From Edaphobacter sp. (GTDB lineage: Bacteria; Acidobacteriota; Terriglobia; Terriglobales; Acidobacteriaceae): a stretch of DNA of 64,000 bases. Position 1 is the first letter of the stretch. Each line of letters opens with the position of its first letter. This document shows positions 28,104 to 36,480 of this stretch, piece by piece. The notes under the pieces were generated by a model, which was not told the origin of the DNA, did not search any database, and was given only the letters and a program-made list of their open reading frames with translations. Where the stretch lies: positions 158,871-222,870 of the forward strand of contig JAOAPB010000069.1 in NCBI GenBank assembly GCA_025462645.1, written 5' to 3'. The translations under genes and the position numbers were made by a program.

Positions 28104-29018
28104 TTATTCGTTGCCGCCGATGGCTGTGATGATGGAATCGAAGTCTTCGAGGCCGGAGTATTCGATGATGACTTTGCCTTTGCCGTTCTTGTCCTCGATG
28201 CGGACTTTGAGGCCGAGGTGGCGACGGAGACGATCCTGAGCTTCGCGGACGTTGGGGTCCTCGGGTTGGGTCTCCAGCTTATCCTTTTTCTTTTCTTTGG
28301 CTTCCGGGTTGATGAGGCCCTGGACGTAACTCTCGGTCTGTCGGACGGAGAGGGAGAGAGCCATGACTTTCTGGGCGGCGGATGTGATGGATTCCGGGGA
28401 GTCGAGCGCCAGGAGGGCTCGAGCGTGGCCGAAGGTGAGGTCGCCGGACTCGACTTTTTGCTGGATCGGCTCTGGCAAGCGTAACAAGCGAAGGAAGTTA
28501 GCTACGCTGGCGCGCTCTTTGCCGGTGCGGGTGGCCATCTGCTCCTGGGTGAGCTTGAAGTCCTGGCTAAGTCTTTGATAGGCCCGGGCTTGCTCCATGG
28601 GGTTCAGGTCGGCGCGCTGGAGATTTTCGACGATGGTCATCTCAAGTGTTTGCTCATCAGACACTTGGCGGACTATGGAGGGGATGGTGGCTTTGCCGGC
28701 TTTGCGGCTGGCGAGCCAACGCCGCTCGCCGGTGATGAGCTGGTAGCGGCCGCCCGTAAGTGGCCTGACGACAATGGGTTGCACGACCCCTGAGGCGGCG
28801 ATGGACTGGGCCAGCTCGGTTAATTTGGCCTCGTCGAACTGGGTTCGGGTCTGGAAGGGATTGCGGTCGATCTGGTCTAGGGCAATCTCGAGAGGCTTTC
28901 CTGTTGATTCGACAGGGGATGTTACGGGCGGAGGGGGAGTTGCCGGGCGGGATGGGAGAAGCGATTCAAGGCCCTTGCCCAGGGCGCGACGTTTGGGATC
29001 TGCGGTGGCGGTTGGCAT
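28104..29018 (-). CDS. parB: Chromosome-partitioning protein ParB
   Basis: Binds parS and spreads as a CTP-dependent clamp to mark the origin for segregation. The 304 residues include the ParB/Srx CTPase domain (NPFQTRTQFDEAKLTELAQS, GGRYQLITGERRWLASRKAG), an HTH DNA-binding region (FKLTQEQMATRTGKERASVA) and a C-terminal dimerisation region. It follows parA by 66 bases on the same strand, so parA-parB are likely an operon. Its cognate sites are probably the parS copies within 1.2-4 kb upstream. Confidence 0.96.
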   Translation of the reverse strand: MPTATADPKRRALGKGLESLLPSRPATPPPPVTSPVESTGKPLEIALDQIDRNPFQTRTQFDEAKLTELAQSIAASGVVQPIVVRPLTGGRYQLITGERRWLASRKAGKATIPSIVRQVSDEQTLEMTIVENLQRADLNPMEQARAYQRLSQDFKLTQEQMATRTGKERASVANFLRLLRLPEPIQQKVESGDLTFGHARALLALDSPESITSAAQKVMALSLSVRQTESYVQGLINPEAKEKKKDKLETQPEDPNVREAQDRLRRHLGLKVRIEDKNGKGKVIIEYSGLEDFDSIITAIGGNE

Positions 29019-29084
29019 TTTTCGTGGCTCTCTGCTGGTCAGATTGTGGTATTTCGTGTGGCAATGATGGCTTCTACAACAACG

Positions 29085-30059
29085 CTATTTGGAGGAAGAC
29101 CAGAAACGGGATTTCTTCTCGGGTTTGTTGAATGACTTGAGGGCTGAGGCTGCTGCAGCTGCGGAGGCCTTGCGCCTCTTCTCCTCGGGGCTCTGTATGT
29201 CGTTGCGTGTGAGGAGCTCGAGGGCGAGTTCGCGGTAGGCTTCGGCTCCACGAGACTTGGAGTCATAGAGGGCTACGGGTTTGCCGTGGCTGGGAGCTTC
29301 GGCGAGCCGGACGTTGCGGGGGATGCTGGTCTTGAGGAGCTTGTCGTTGAAGAAGGATTTGAGGTTCTCCGTAACCTGCTGGGAGAGGTTGGTGCGGTCG
29401 TCGTACATGGTGAGGAGGACACCCTCGAGGGCCAAGGTCGAGTTGAAGGACTGGGCGACGCGGTCGAGGGTGGACATGAGCTCGGAGATGCCTTCGAGGG
29501 CGAAGTACTCGGCCTGCATGGGGACGAGGAGGCCGTCTGCGGCGACGAGGGAGTTCAAGGTGAGGAGGTCGAGGGCTGGGGGGCAGTCGAGGAGGATGAA
29601 CGGATAGTTGGCTCGGACGGGGGCAAGGGCGTCACGAAGACGGTACTCGCGGCGATCCTGGGCTACGAGTTCGAGGTTGGCTCCGATGAGGTTCTTGCTG
29701 CCGGGGATGAGTGAGAGATTGTCGACCTCAGTGGGGATGATGACCTTATCGACGGGAGCGTGGCCCATGAGGAGGTCGTAGATGGTGAGGCGGGCGTCTT
29801 CGTCACCTTCTTTAGGGCGTCCGAAGCCGAGGCCACCGGTGGAGTTGGCCTGGGGGTCGCAATCGATGAGGAGAGTCGGGAGTCCTTCGAGGGCGAGGGC
29901 TGCAGCGAGGTTGATAGCGGTGGTGGTCTTGCCAACCCCTCCCTTCTGGTTGACGACCGCGATGACCTTGGTGGGGGTAGCAGCCTCGGCCTGAACGGCG
30001 GCTTGGGGCTTGGCGTCAGGTTGAGCGGTGGGCTTATTGGCTGTGAGGGTGGTGATCAT
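29085..30059 (-). CDS. parA: Chromosome-partitioning ATPase ParA (Soj-like)
   Basis: Walker-type ATPase that moves ParB-parS complexes. The deviant Walker [18 protein letters not shown] is at about residues 39-55, with the A' region [17 protein letters not shown] and a Walker B-type [13 protein letters not shown]. At 324 residues it is longer than minimal Soj proteins, with an alanine/glutamine-rich N-terminal extension (residues 1-30) and a basic C-terminal tail. The first parS lies 148 bases upstream, inside the 3' end of the preceding gene. Confidence 0.96.
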   Translation of the reverse strand: MITTLTANKPTAQPDAKPQAAVQAEAATPTKVIAVVNQKGGVGKTTTAINLAAALALEGLPTLLIDCDPQANSTGGLGFGRPKEGDEDARLTIYDLLMGHAPVDKVIIPTEVDNLSLIPGSKNLIGANLELVAQDRREYRLRDALAPVRANYPFILLDCPPALDLLTLNSLVAADGLLVPMQAEYFALEGISELMSTLDRVAQSFNSTLALEGVLLTMYDDRTNLSQQVTENLKSFFNDKLLKTSIPRNVRLAEAPSHGKPVALYDSKSRGAEAYRELALELLTRNDIQSPEEKRRKASAAAAASALKSFNKPEKKSRFWSSSK

Positions 30060-30180
30060 CGGGCTTTAGAGAAGGGTATCGGGCGACAGGATTGGTGGCA
30101 AATGCGTATGGGTGTGCAGAAGTGTTGGGTTCTGTGGAGAACTTGTGGAACACGCGAAACGCTGCGGGAATCGATGGGTT

Positions 30181-31005
30181 TTACGAGGGAGAATGTGGAA
30201 ATCTTTTGTTCCACGTGGAACATTGGAGGTTAACGAGAGGGAAGGAGGATGAGATCTCCCCAACCAGTGGAGACTGCGATCCTGTAGGTTCCTGTGCCTG
30301 CTCATGCCATAGGCTGGCGAGATGGCCGGTGCTTTTGCCTCCGGGGCGCTTGTCCCGTGTGCCACCGATGCCGGTGCTTGCGCTAATTGAGGCGTAGTCG
30401 GCTTTACTGTTGCTGTGAAGGAGCGTGTTGCCCTTGGCGAGGCTGATATTGAGGTCTCCGGGGATGCGGTGGAACTCGATGGAACCGACTCCAAGCTCGA
30501 TCTCAGATGCTGTTGCCTCCGGCACCTCGATAGCGATCTCCGGGCGGTATTCCTTTGGCGCCTTGAATTGGAACTCGGCCTGTTTTGAGTCAACTGAGAA
30601 CTGCGAGATATAGTCGGCGACGGTACGGCCCTTAGGCAGCTCTCTTCGCAGGCGGATTGAGATATGCAGCCTGTTGACCGATGAGGAGGTACGGACCAGC
30701 ACTTTTGCGGAACATACGGCAAGGTAGAGGGTATTTCCTTTCTGGAAGCTGCGCGAGGCCTCGAAGGAGGATGCGGTCGAGGTATCTACTTCTGGATCCT
30801 GGGCTCCATGGAGGTACAGGCCTCTGTCCTCCGATGGGCGTGCCAGGATTATGGCATTCCCACCCGGAGAGGGCCAGGTTTTGCGGCTGATCATCCCATT
30901 GCATTGGTTTACCGGAGATACGGTGGTCTGGGCATGAGCTAAGGTGCAAGAGGGTAAGAACAAGATGAAACAGAGGCTGATTTTCAGGCTGACGAGGCTC
31001 TTCAT
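30181..31005 (-). CDS. Secreted protein of unknown function, with parS in its 3' end
   Basis: A 274-residue exported protein with signal LKISLCFILFLPSCTLAHAQ, cut before TTVSP. The rest is beta-rich without known motif (VRTSSSVNRLHISIRLRREL, EIAIEVPEATASEIELGVG) and resembles putative adhesin or auto-transporter-adhesin-like (DUF2807-like) domains. The start ATG at 31005 has GAGGAAG upstream; the longer frame to 31053 does not. The last codons (QCSTWNKR) are written in a perfect 16-bp parS palindrome. It lies between rsmG and parA, where a secreted protein is unusual. Confidence 0.65.
   Translation of the reverse strand: MKSLVSLKISLCFILFLPSCTLAHAQTTVSPVNQCNGMISRKTWPSPGGNAIILARPSEDRGLYLHGAQDPEVDTSTASSFEASRSFQKGNTLYLAVCSAKVLVRTSSSVNRLHISIRLRRELPKGRTVADYISQFSVDSKQAEFQFKAPKEYRPEIAIEVPEATASEIELGVGSIEFHRIPGDLNISLAKGNTLLHSNSKADYASISASTGIGGTRDKRPGGKSTGHLASLWHEQAQEPTGSQSPLVGEISSSFPLVNLQCSTWNKRFPHSPS
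30207..30222. promoter_or_regulatory. parS: parS centromere site 1
   Basis: A perfect palindrome TGTTCCACGTGGAACA, close to the consensus TGTTNCACGTGAAACA. It lies within the 3' end of the secreted-protein gene, 148 bases upstream of the parA start. It is identical to the three other copies here. Confidence 0.92.
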
Positions 31006-31053
31006 ACTGATTCTTCCTCGGAATAAGAGCTTGTACGGGAAGAGGTGGGGCAT

Positions 31054-31069
31054 TGTTCCACGTGGAACA
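31054..31069. promoter_or_regulatory. parS: parS centromere site 2
   Basis: An identical 16-bp palindrome TGTTCCACGTGGAACA in the gap between rsmG and the secreted-protein gene, 36 bases from site 3 start to start. Confidence 0.93.
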
Positions 31070-31089
31070 TAACGAGGCTACAACGCCGA

Positions 31090-31105
31090 TGTTCCACGTG
31101 GAACA
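31090..31105. promoter_or_regulatory. parS: parS centromere site 3
   Basis: An identical 16-bp palindrome directly after the rsmG stop codon. The 36-base start-to-start spacing with site 2 makes a tandem pair. Confidence 0.93.
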
Positions 31106-31106
31106 T

Positions 31107-31718
31107 TCAGGGGCGTGTGGCTCGGAGGAGGATGCTGACTTGGGTGTTGGGGATCGGAATGGAAGGTTCTGGAGTGAAATCGGGAGGTAGAGGAGGCGGG
31201 GTCCCGGTTAGCAAAAGGAGTTGGTGGGTGGCACGGGGGGCAGCTGCGGCTATAGCAGCGGCCATGTTATCCACGGCCCGGAGGGTTACGGTGTGGAATC
31301 GGCGGGTGGACGGCATGGTCTCGACGCGCGCGGCCCAAACTTCTATGTTTCGAAGGCTTAGGGTGCGAACGGCTTCGCGGAGAAAGGTGGCCTTCTTGTT
31401 CTGTGATTCGGCCAGGGTTACCTGGATCGCCGGGTGGAGAAGGGCTATGGGAAGGCCGGGGAAGCCTGCTCCGGAGCCCAGATCGAGGAGGGTTTCGGGA
31501 GAGCCGAGGTGCTGCGCAGCGAAGAGGCTCTCGCCGAAGTGACGGCGGACGATCTCTTCGGGGTCGCGGATGGCGGTGAGGTTGGTTCGGGCATTCCACT
31601 TCAGGAGTAGGTCGAGGTATTGGGAGAGTTGGGAGTAGAGGCTTGCAGGAGGGGCGGGGATGTATGGGATGAGCAGGTCTGCGATGGCGGATTCTGAGAG
31701 TGTGGGCAGTGTGGGCAT
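31107..31718 (-). CDS. rsmG: 16S rRNA (guanine-527-N7)-methyltransferase RsmG
   Basis: SAM-dependent methyltransferase acting on G527 of 16S rRNA. The 203 residues show the N-terminal helical part (YLDLLLKWNARTNLTAIRDP with EEIVRRHFGESL), the SAM-binding motif LLDLGSGAGFPGLPIALLHP (about residues 79-98) and VTLAESQNKKATFLREAV. The length is near the family norm of 207-215. In many bacteria rsmG precedes parA-parB, as here apart from one intervening gene. A TTATCCACG DnaA-box-like 9-mer lies in its coding sequence but is probably incidental. Confidence 0.95.
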   Translation of the reverse strand: MPTLPTLSESAIADLLIPYIPAPPASLYSQLSQYLDLLLKWNARTNLTAIRDPEEIVRRHFGESLFAAQHLGSPETLLDLGSGAGFPGLPIALLHPAIQVTLAESQNKKATFLREAVRTLSLRNIEVWAARVETMPSTRRFHTVTLRAVDNMAAAIAAAAPRATHQLLLLTGTPPPLPPDFTPEPSIPIPNTQVSILLRATRP

Positions 31719-31796
31719 AGCGCGACTGTCAGTATCTCAGAAGGCAGCGTTTGGATGGGAACACGGCAACAGCAAGGGCTCGCGGTGGAGAGGGAT

Positions 31797-31843
31797 ACTT
31801 CCCACCCTTCGCAAGATGCGCGAAGGATGGGGCACCCGGGCGT
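31797..31843. repeat. Imperfect palindromic dispersed-repeat-like element
   Basis: CCACCCTTCGC and GCGCGAAGGATGGGG arms around a short loop, ending in GCACCCGG. I recognise this as similar to a short repeat common between genes of Terriglobia, but there is no second copy in this window to prove it. It occupies the 175-base gap between rsmG and the aldo-keto reductase. Confidence 0.5.
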
Positions 31844-31893
31844 TTGTGGCTTGGTGAAGGGAAGACAGACAAAATACTGGGTTTAACGGTGGG

Positions 31894-32886
<993 letters not shown>

Positions 32887-32950
32887 GGAGATTTAGATGG
32901 TTGAGGGGCTCGGATTGTCGCGGATAGGATGGATTTTCTTGAGCAGGCAA

Positions 32951-32966
32951 TGTTCCACGTGGAACA
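32951..32966. promoter_or_regulatory. parS: parS centromere site 4
   Basis: A fourth identical TGTTCCACGTGGAACA palindrome, between the aldo-keto reductase start and the gamma-glutamyl hydrolase stop, about 1.9 kb from sites 2 and 3. Confidence 0.92.
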
Positions 32967-32987
32967 TTGCCCGCTTACTTTGTTGGT

Positions 32988-33770
32988 TCAGGCAACTGAG
33001 GTGTGGATGGGGCGGGGGGTCCAGGCAGTTGCTTCCGCTATGAAGCGCTCGAAGAGGGCGCGGGAGGCGGGGCTGATGTCGTAGCTGCGCTCGGGGTGCC
33101 ACTGAACTCCAAGGACGAAGTGGGAGTTGGGGTTGTGGGCGTCTTGACCGCCCTCTACGGCCTCGATGACGGCATCCTGGGGACAGCGGGCGGCTATGCG
33201 GAGGCCATCGCCGGGAATTCCGATGGCTTGGTGGTGACTGGAGTTGATGGGGAGCCGCAGGAAGCCGTCCTGCTCGGGGGCCTCTTCTTTGGGGATAAGG
33301 GTTCCGAGGAGGGATTCGGGGGCTATGGCGGCGGTGTGGGCGATGGCTACAGTCTTGCCAGCGGGGTGGTTGACTGGCATCGGGGCGAGATGCTGAACCA
33401 GGGTTCCGCCACGCCAGACATTGAGGGACTGGGTGCCGAAGCATATGGCCAAGATGGGCTTGTAGAGGTTGTGAGCGTCCTGGATGAGGAGTTCGTCGAC
33501 GTTTTCGCGGGCAGGATCGGCGGGATTGCACTCGGGGACCGGATCCTGACCGTACTTGTGGGGGTTTACGTCGGCAGGACTACCGGGGAGGAGGACGGCC
33601 TGACAGGTGTTGATGAGGTCCGCGGTCTCGCGGGGTGAGGCGGTGAGGGGGATCGCGACGGGCTCTCCACCGGCCTTGGCGACGGCTTCGGCATATAGAG
33701 GCCAGGACTTGCCGTTGTATTCGAGGTTGATGCTGGTAGGAACGGGAATGGCGATGCGGGGCTTCGGCAT
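32988..33770 (-). CDS. Gamma-glutamyl-gamma-aminobutyrate hydrolase family protein (peptidase C26, class-I GATase-like)
   Basis: A 260-residue hydrolase related to PuuD. The nucleophile cysteine sits in PILAICFGTQSLNVWRGG (about residues 106-123). The histidine-glutamate pair is in VLGVQWHPERS near the C terminus, and SSHHQAI is also conserved. PuuD-like enzymes split gamma-glutamyl bonds in polyamine breakdown; no other puu gene is nearby, so the substrate is uncertain. The next gene upstream (plsC) reads in the same direction after 72 bases. Confidence 0.88.
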   Translation of the reverse strand: MPKPRIAIPVPTSINLEYNGKSWPLYAEAVAKAGGEPVAIPLTASPRETADLINTCQAVLLPGSPADVNPHKYGQDPVPECNPADPARENVDELLIQDAHNLYKPILAICFGTQSLNVWRGGTLVQHLAPMPVNHPAGKTVAIAHTAAIAPESLLGTLIPKEEAPEQDGFLRLPINSSHHQAIGIPGDGLRIAARCPQDAVIEAVEGGQDAHNPNSHFVLGVQWHPERSYDISPASRALFERFIAEATAWTPRPIHTSVA

Positions 33771-33807
33771 GTTGCTTTGATGATATGACTTTTTGGCGAG
33801 GGTGGGG

Positions 33808-33823
33808 TGTTCCAGTTGGAACG
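33808..33823. promoter_or_regulatory. Degenerate parS-like palindrome
   Basis: TGTTCCAGTTGGAACG matches the local parS at 13 of 16 positions; the two central CpG positions and the last base differ. It is probably a decayed copy and probably not bound well by ParB. Confidence 0.4.
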
Positions 33824-33842
33824 TTCGAGATCTACTTCGAAT

Positions 33843-34691
33843 CTACGTGGTGTGCTGGAGGTACGTGGCGGTGATGATGTCGAAGAGACGCTTGGTTAGG
33901 GCGTCGGCGTCGCGAGTCGTGAGGCCGGTGGTCGGGATGGGATCACCGACGATGACGCCGAGGACGCGGGGGTTGAGATGGTAGGTGTGGATGGGGAGTA
34001 GCTCGTAGGTTCCTATCAGGGTGATGGGAATGAGGGGAACCTGCGCCTTGATAGCCATGTAGGCTGCACCGGAGACGAAGGGCTGGGTCTTCCCGTCGGC
34101 GGCGCGACCTCCCTCTGGGAAGATGACGAGGGGTAAGCCATGTTTGAGCGTGGCGACGCCGCGGTTGAGGCTGGCGACGGCGTTGCGTGCGCTGGACTGG
34201 TCGACAGGGACCTGACCGGAGCGGTTGAGGTACCAACCGATGAAGGGGATCTTCCAAAGGCTCTGCTTGGCAAGGATGCGGAACTGGAAGGGGAGCCTGG
34301 CGAAGAGGACGGGGGTGTCCATGTAGCTGAGGTGGTTGGAGGCATAGACGGCGGTCTCGTGCTCGTGGAACTTCTCCTTGCCGATGAGGGTGACGGGGGA
34401 GAGGCTGATAAGCAGGAGGCTGCGGGCCCAGAGGTGGGCGATGAAGTGTTGCTGGTTGCCGGACTTGTCCCATAGGCCGACTAGGAGCGAGATGCAGCCG
34501 AAGAAGGCAGTAGAGAGGGCAATGAGCGGGATGAGAACGAGGTAGGTGACCCAGCGGAGGACTGGATGGGCCAGGGGGCGGTTCGGATGCGTCTTTCGCG
34601 ATAGTTCGGGCGAAGGGCTCTTCGACTCCGCTGCGCTCGGCTCAGAGGGGCGAACGTCTTGAACAGGGGAAGAGGGATTCTGGTGGCTCAT
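33843..34691 (-). CDS. plsC: 1-acyl-sn-glycerol-3-phosphate acyltransferase (PlsC family) with repeat-derived N terminus
   Basis: Membrane enzyme that converts lysophosphatidate to phosphatidate. A hydrophobic segment (LRWVTYLVLIPLIALSTAFF) is at about residues 45-64. The acyltransferase motifs NHLSYMD (119-125, HX4D) and FPEGGRA (191-197) are intact. Its ATG overlaps the folC stop as ATGA, suggesting coupled translation. Residues about 10-32 are encoded by a dispersed-repeat-like segment and form a low-complexity proline/serine stretch absent from typical PlsC. Confidence 0.9.
   Translation of the reverse strand: MSHQNPSSPVQDVRPSEPSAAESKSPSPELSRKTHPNRPLAHPVLRWVTYLVLIPLIALSTAFFGCISLLVGLWDKSGNQQHFIAHLWARSLLLISLSPVTLIGKEKFHEHETAVYASNHLSYMDTPVLFARLPFQFRILAKQSLWKIPFIGWYLNRSGQVPVDQSSARNAVASLNRGVATLKHGLPLVIFPEGGRAADGKTQPFVSGAAYMAIKAQVPLIPITLIGTYELLPIHTYHLNPRVLGVIVGDPIPTTGLTTRDADALTKRLFDIITATYLQHTT
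34594..34662. repeat. Dispersed-repeat-like sequence inside the 5' end of plsC
   Basis: On the coding strand it contains TGAGCCGAGCGCAGCGGAG followed by TCGAAGAGCCCTTCG, a pattern typical of short repeats scattered through Terriglobia genomes, with CTTCG/CGAAG self-complementarity. It is translated as part of the PlsC N-terminal extension. Recognition is from memory of such repeats. Confidence 0.5.
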
Positions 34692-36196
34692 GCGCTGTCC
34701 CGGCCTTCGTTGAGTGCGAGGTGGCGGACCTCGCCGACCATGTAGACAGAGCCAGTGGCGATGATGAGGCCGTGGGCAGGGGTGATGGCTCGGGCCTGCG
34801 CGAGCGCGGCGGTAATGTGGGGTGCGGCGTGAGCGGGGATGTCGAGGGCGTGGGCGGCGGCGAGGAGCTGTTCGATGGTCGCTGCGCGGGGGTTGTCGAT
34901 GGGGGCGAGGATGATGTGGTCGTGCGGCCGGTCGGCGCTGGAGTCGAAGAGAGGAAGGAGGATCTGGGTGATCTCTTTGAGGTCCTTGTCGCGGAGGCAG
35001 CTGAAGAGGAGAGTGCGGGGTTGGCTCTCCGGGAGCTGCGCGATGGCGGCACGGAGGGTCCAGGCTCCGGCTGGGTTGTGGGCTACGTCGAGGAGCAGGC
35101 CGGGACCTTCTTCCAACTGGATGAGTTCGAGGCGTCCTGGCCAGTGAGTGTTGCGAATTCCCTCTTCAATATTGGCGTTTGTGATTTTGTAACTTTGACG
35201 GTTACTTATCGGCTGGTTGGGATTGGTGGGGTTTCGTAACTCTTCGGCGGTAGCTATGGCGAGGGCCAGGTTGCGCTGCTGGTGCTGGCCGGGGAGAGGA
35301 GAGTTTACTTCGAGAGGCTGGTTGGCGAGGGTTACGGTGTAGTGGTTGGGATGGAGGAGTTGGCTTCCCGCTGGCGGCATTGGCGCTTCGAGCGAAATGC
35401 GGGGGTTCTTCCCCTTCGGCAAGCTCAGGGTCAGAATGACAGGAACTGAAGAGGATGAACGTGTGTAAGTCGTAGAGGGGGTGTGGGGGATGTAGGGGGT
35501 GGCGCTAACAGCGTGGATGTTGAGGGTTGCGGCTACTTCGCCGATGGTTTGATTGGCCTCGGGGTGCTGGGGGAGGGTGATGAGGGTTCCATTGAGGCGG
35601 AGGATACCGGCTTTCTCGCGGGTGATCTCGGCGATGGTGTCGCCGAGATAGTCCTGGTGGTCGAGGGCGATGTCGGTGAGGACGGAGATGAGGGGGTCGA
35701 CGATGTTGGTGGCATCGAGACGGCCTCCCAGGCCTACTTCGAGGATGGCGATGTCTACCTTCTGCTCGGCGAAGTAGAGGAAGGAAAGCGCGGTGAGAAC
35801 CTCGAAGAAGCTGGGGTGGTATGGGAGAGCAGCCTCGTCGACAAGGCGTTCGGCGACGGAGTCGAGCTGGAAGTAGAGGCGGGCGAAGTCGTCGTCGGGG
35901 ATCTGGACGGCGTCGATCTGGATGCGCTCATTGACGCGGGAGAGGTGGGGCGAGGTGTAGAGGGCGGTGCGATAGCCAGCGGTGGTGAGGATGCTGCTGA
36001 GGGTCGCGGCGGTACTGCCTTTGCCATTGGTTCCGGCGATGAGGATGGAGGGGAAGGTAAGCTGCGGATCGTCCAGGGCCGCCATGAGGGTGCGCATGTG
36101 GGCGAGGTCAAACTTGCGGCGGGGAGCGGAGGGCGTGGAGGGAGCAAGCTCGAGGCCGAGGGCGTAGAGATGGTCGACCGCGGAAGCATAAGACAT
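34688..36196 (-). CDS. folC: Bifunctional dihydrofolate/folylpolyglutamate synthase FolC with internal insertion
   Basis: Adds glutamate to dihydropteroate and folates, ATP-dependently. The P-loop is ILIAGTNGKGSTAATLSSIL (51-70), and the signature ILEVGLGGRLDATNIVDP is at about 151-168. The C-terminal glutamate-ligase domain includes LLLDVAHNPAG. At 502 residues it is 60-80 longer than usual. Part of the excess (about residues 235-280) coincides with a dispersed-repeat-like segment that encodes VPVILTLSLPKGKNPRISLE. The stop overlaps plsC. Confidence 0.93.
   Translation of the reverse strand: MSYASAVDHLYALGLELAPSTPSAPRRKFDLAHMRTLMAALDDPQLTFPSILIAGTNGKGSTAATLSSILTTAGYRTALYTSPHLSRVNERIQIDAVQIPDDDFARLYFQLDSVAERLVDEAALPYHPSFFEVLTALSFLYFAEQKVDIAILEVGLGGRLDATNIVDPLISVLTDIALDHQDYLGDTIAEITREKAGILRLNGTLITLPQHPEANQTIGEVAATLNIHAVSATPYIPHTPSTTYTRSSSSVPVILTLSLPKGKNPRISLEAPMPPAGSQLLHPNHYTVTLANQPLEVNSPLPGQHQQRNLALAIATAEELRNPTNPNQPISNRQSYKITNANIEEGIRNTHWPGRLELIQLEEGPGLLLDVAHNPAGAWTLRAAIAQLPESQPRTLLFSCLRDKDLKEITQILLPLFDSSADRPHDHIILAPIDNPRAATIEQLLAAAHALDIPAHAAPHITAALAQARAITPAHGLIIATGSVYMVGEVRHLALNEGRDSA
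35389..35446. repeat. Dispersed-repeat-like element inserted in frame in folC
   Basis: The coding strand reads GTCATTCTGACCCTGAGCTT and GCCGAAGGGGAAGAACCCCC, then GCATTTCG. This is the kind of short mobile repeat usually found between genes in Terriglobia. Here it adds about 20 codons within the linker of FolC without breaking the frame. Confidence 0.6.
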
Positions 36197-36480
36197 GGGG
36201 GTATTTTAGGCGATGGCGTTTGTTTGGGTACGCCTTTCCATTGAGGCGGTCGATTTCGAAGTTCAGAGCGGTGGTGAAGGCGACCCACACAAGGTAAGGC
36301 TGCGAGGGCATGCCAGGGCTTCGTCCGACTGTCGGGATGTGGTGTTGGGGAAGTCGAGGTCGCTACGAGAGCTCCTGAACTTACCGAAAGCTTTCCATTG
36401 TGAGGGAAAAAGGTTCGCGTGGGCTGTCCATCGATCGATGTTTGCTCGAAACGATGGGACGGAACGGATATGCTTGAAGG

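Noticed and set aside
31258..31275. TTATCCACG inside rsmG as a DnaA box marking the origin
   Set aside because: A single imperfect box in a coding region is expected by chance.
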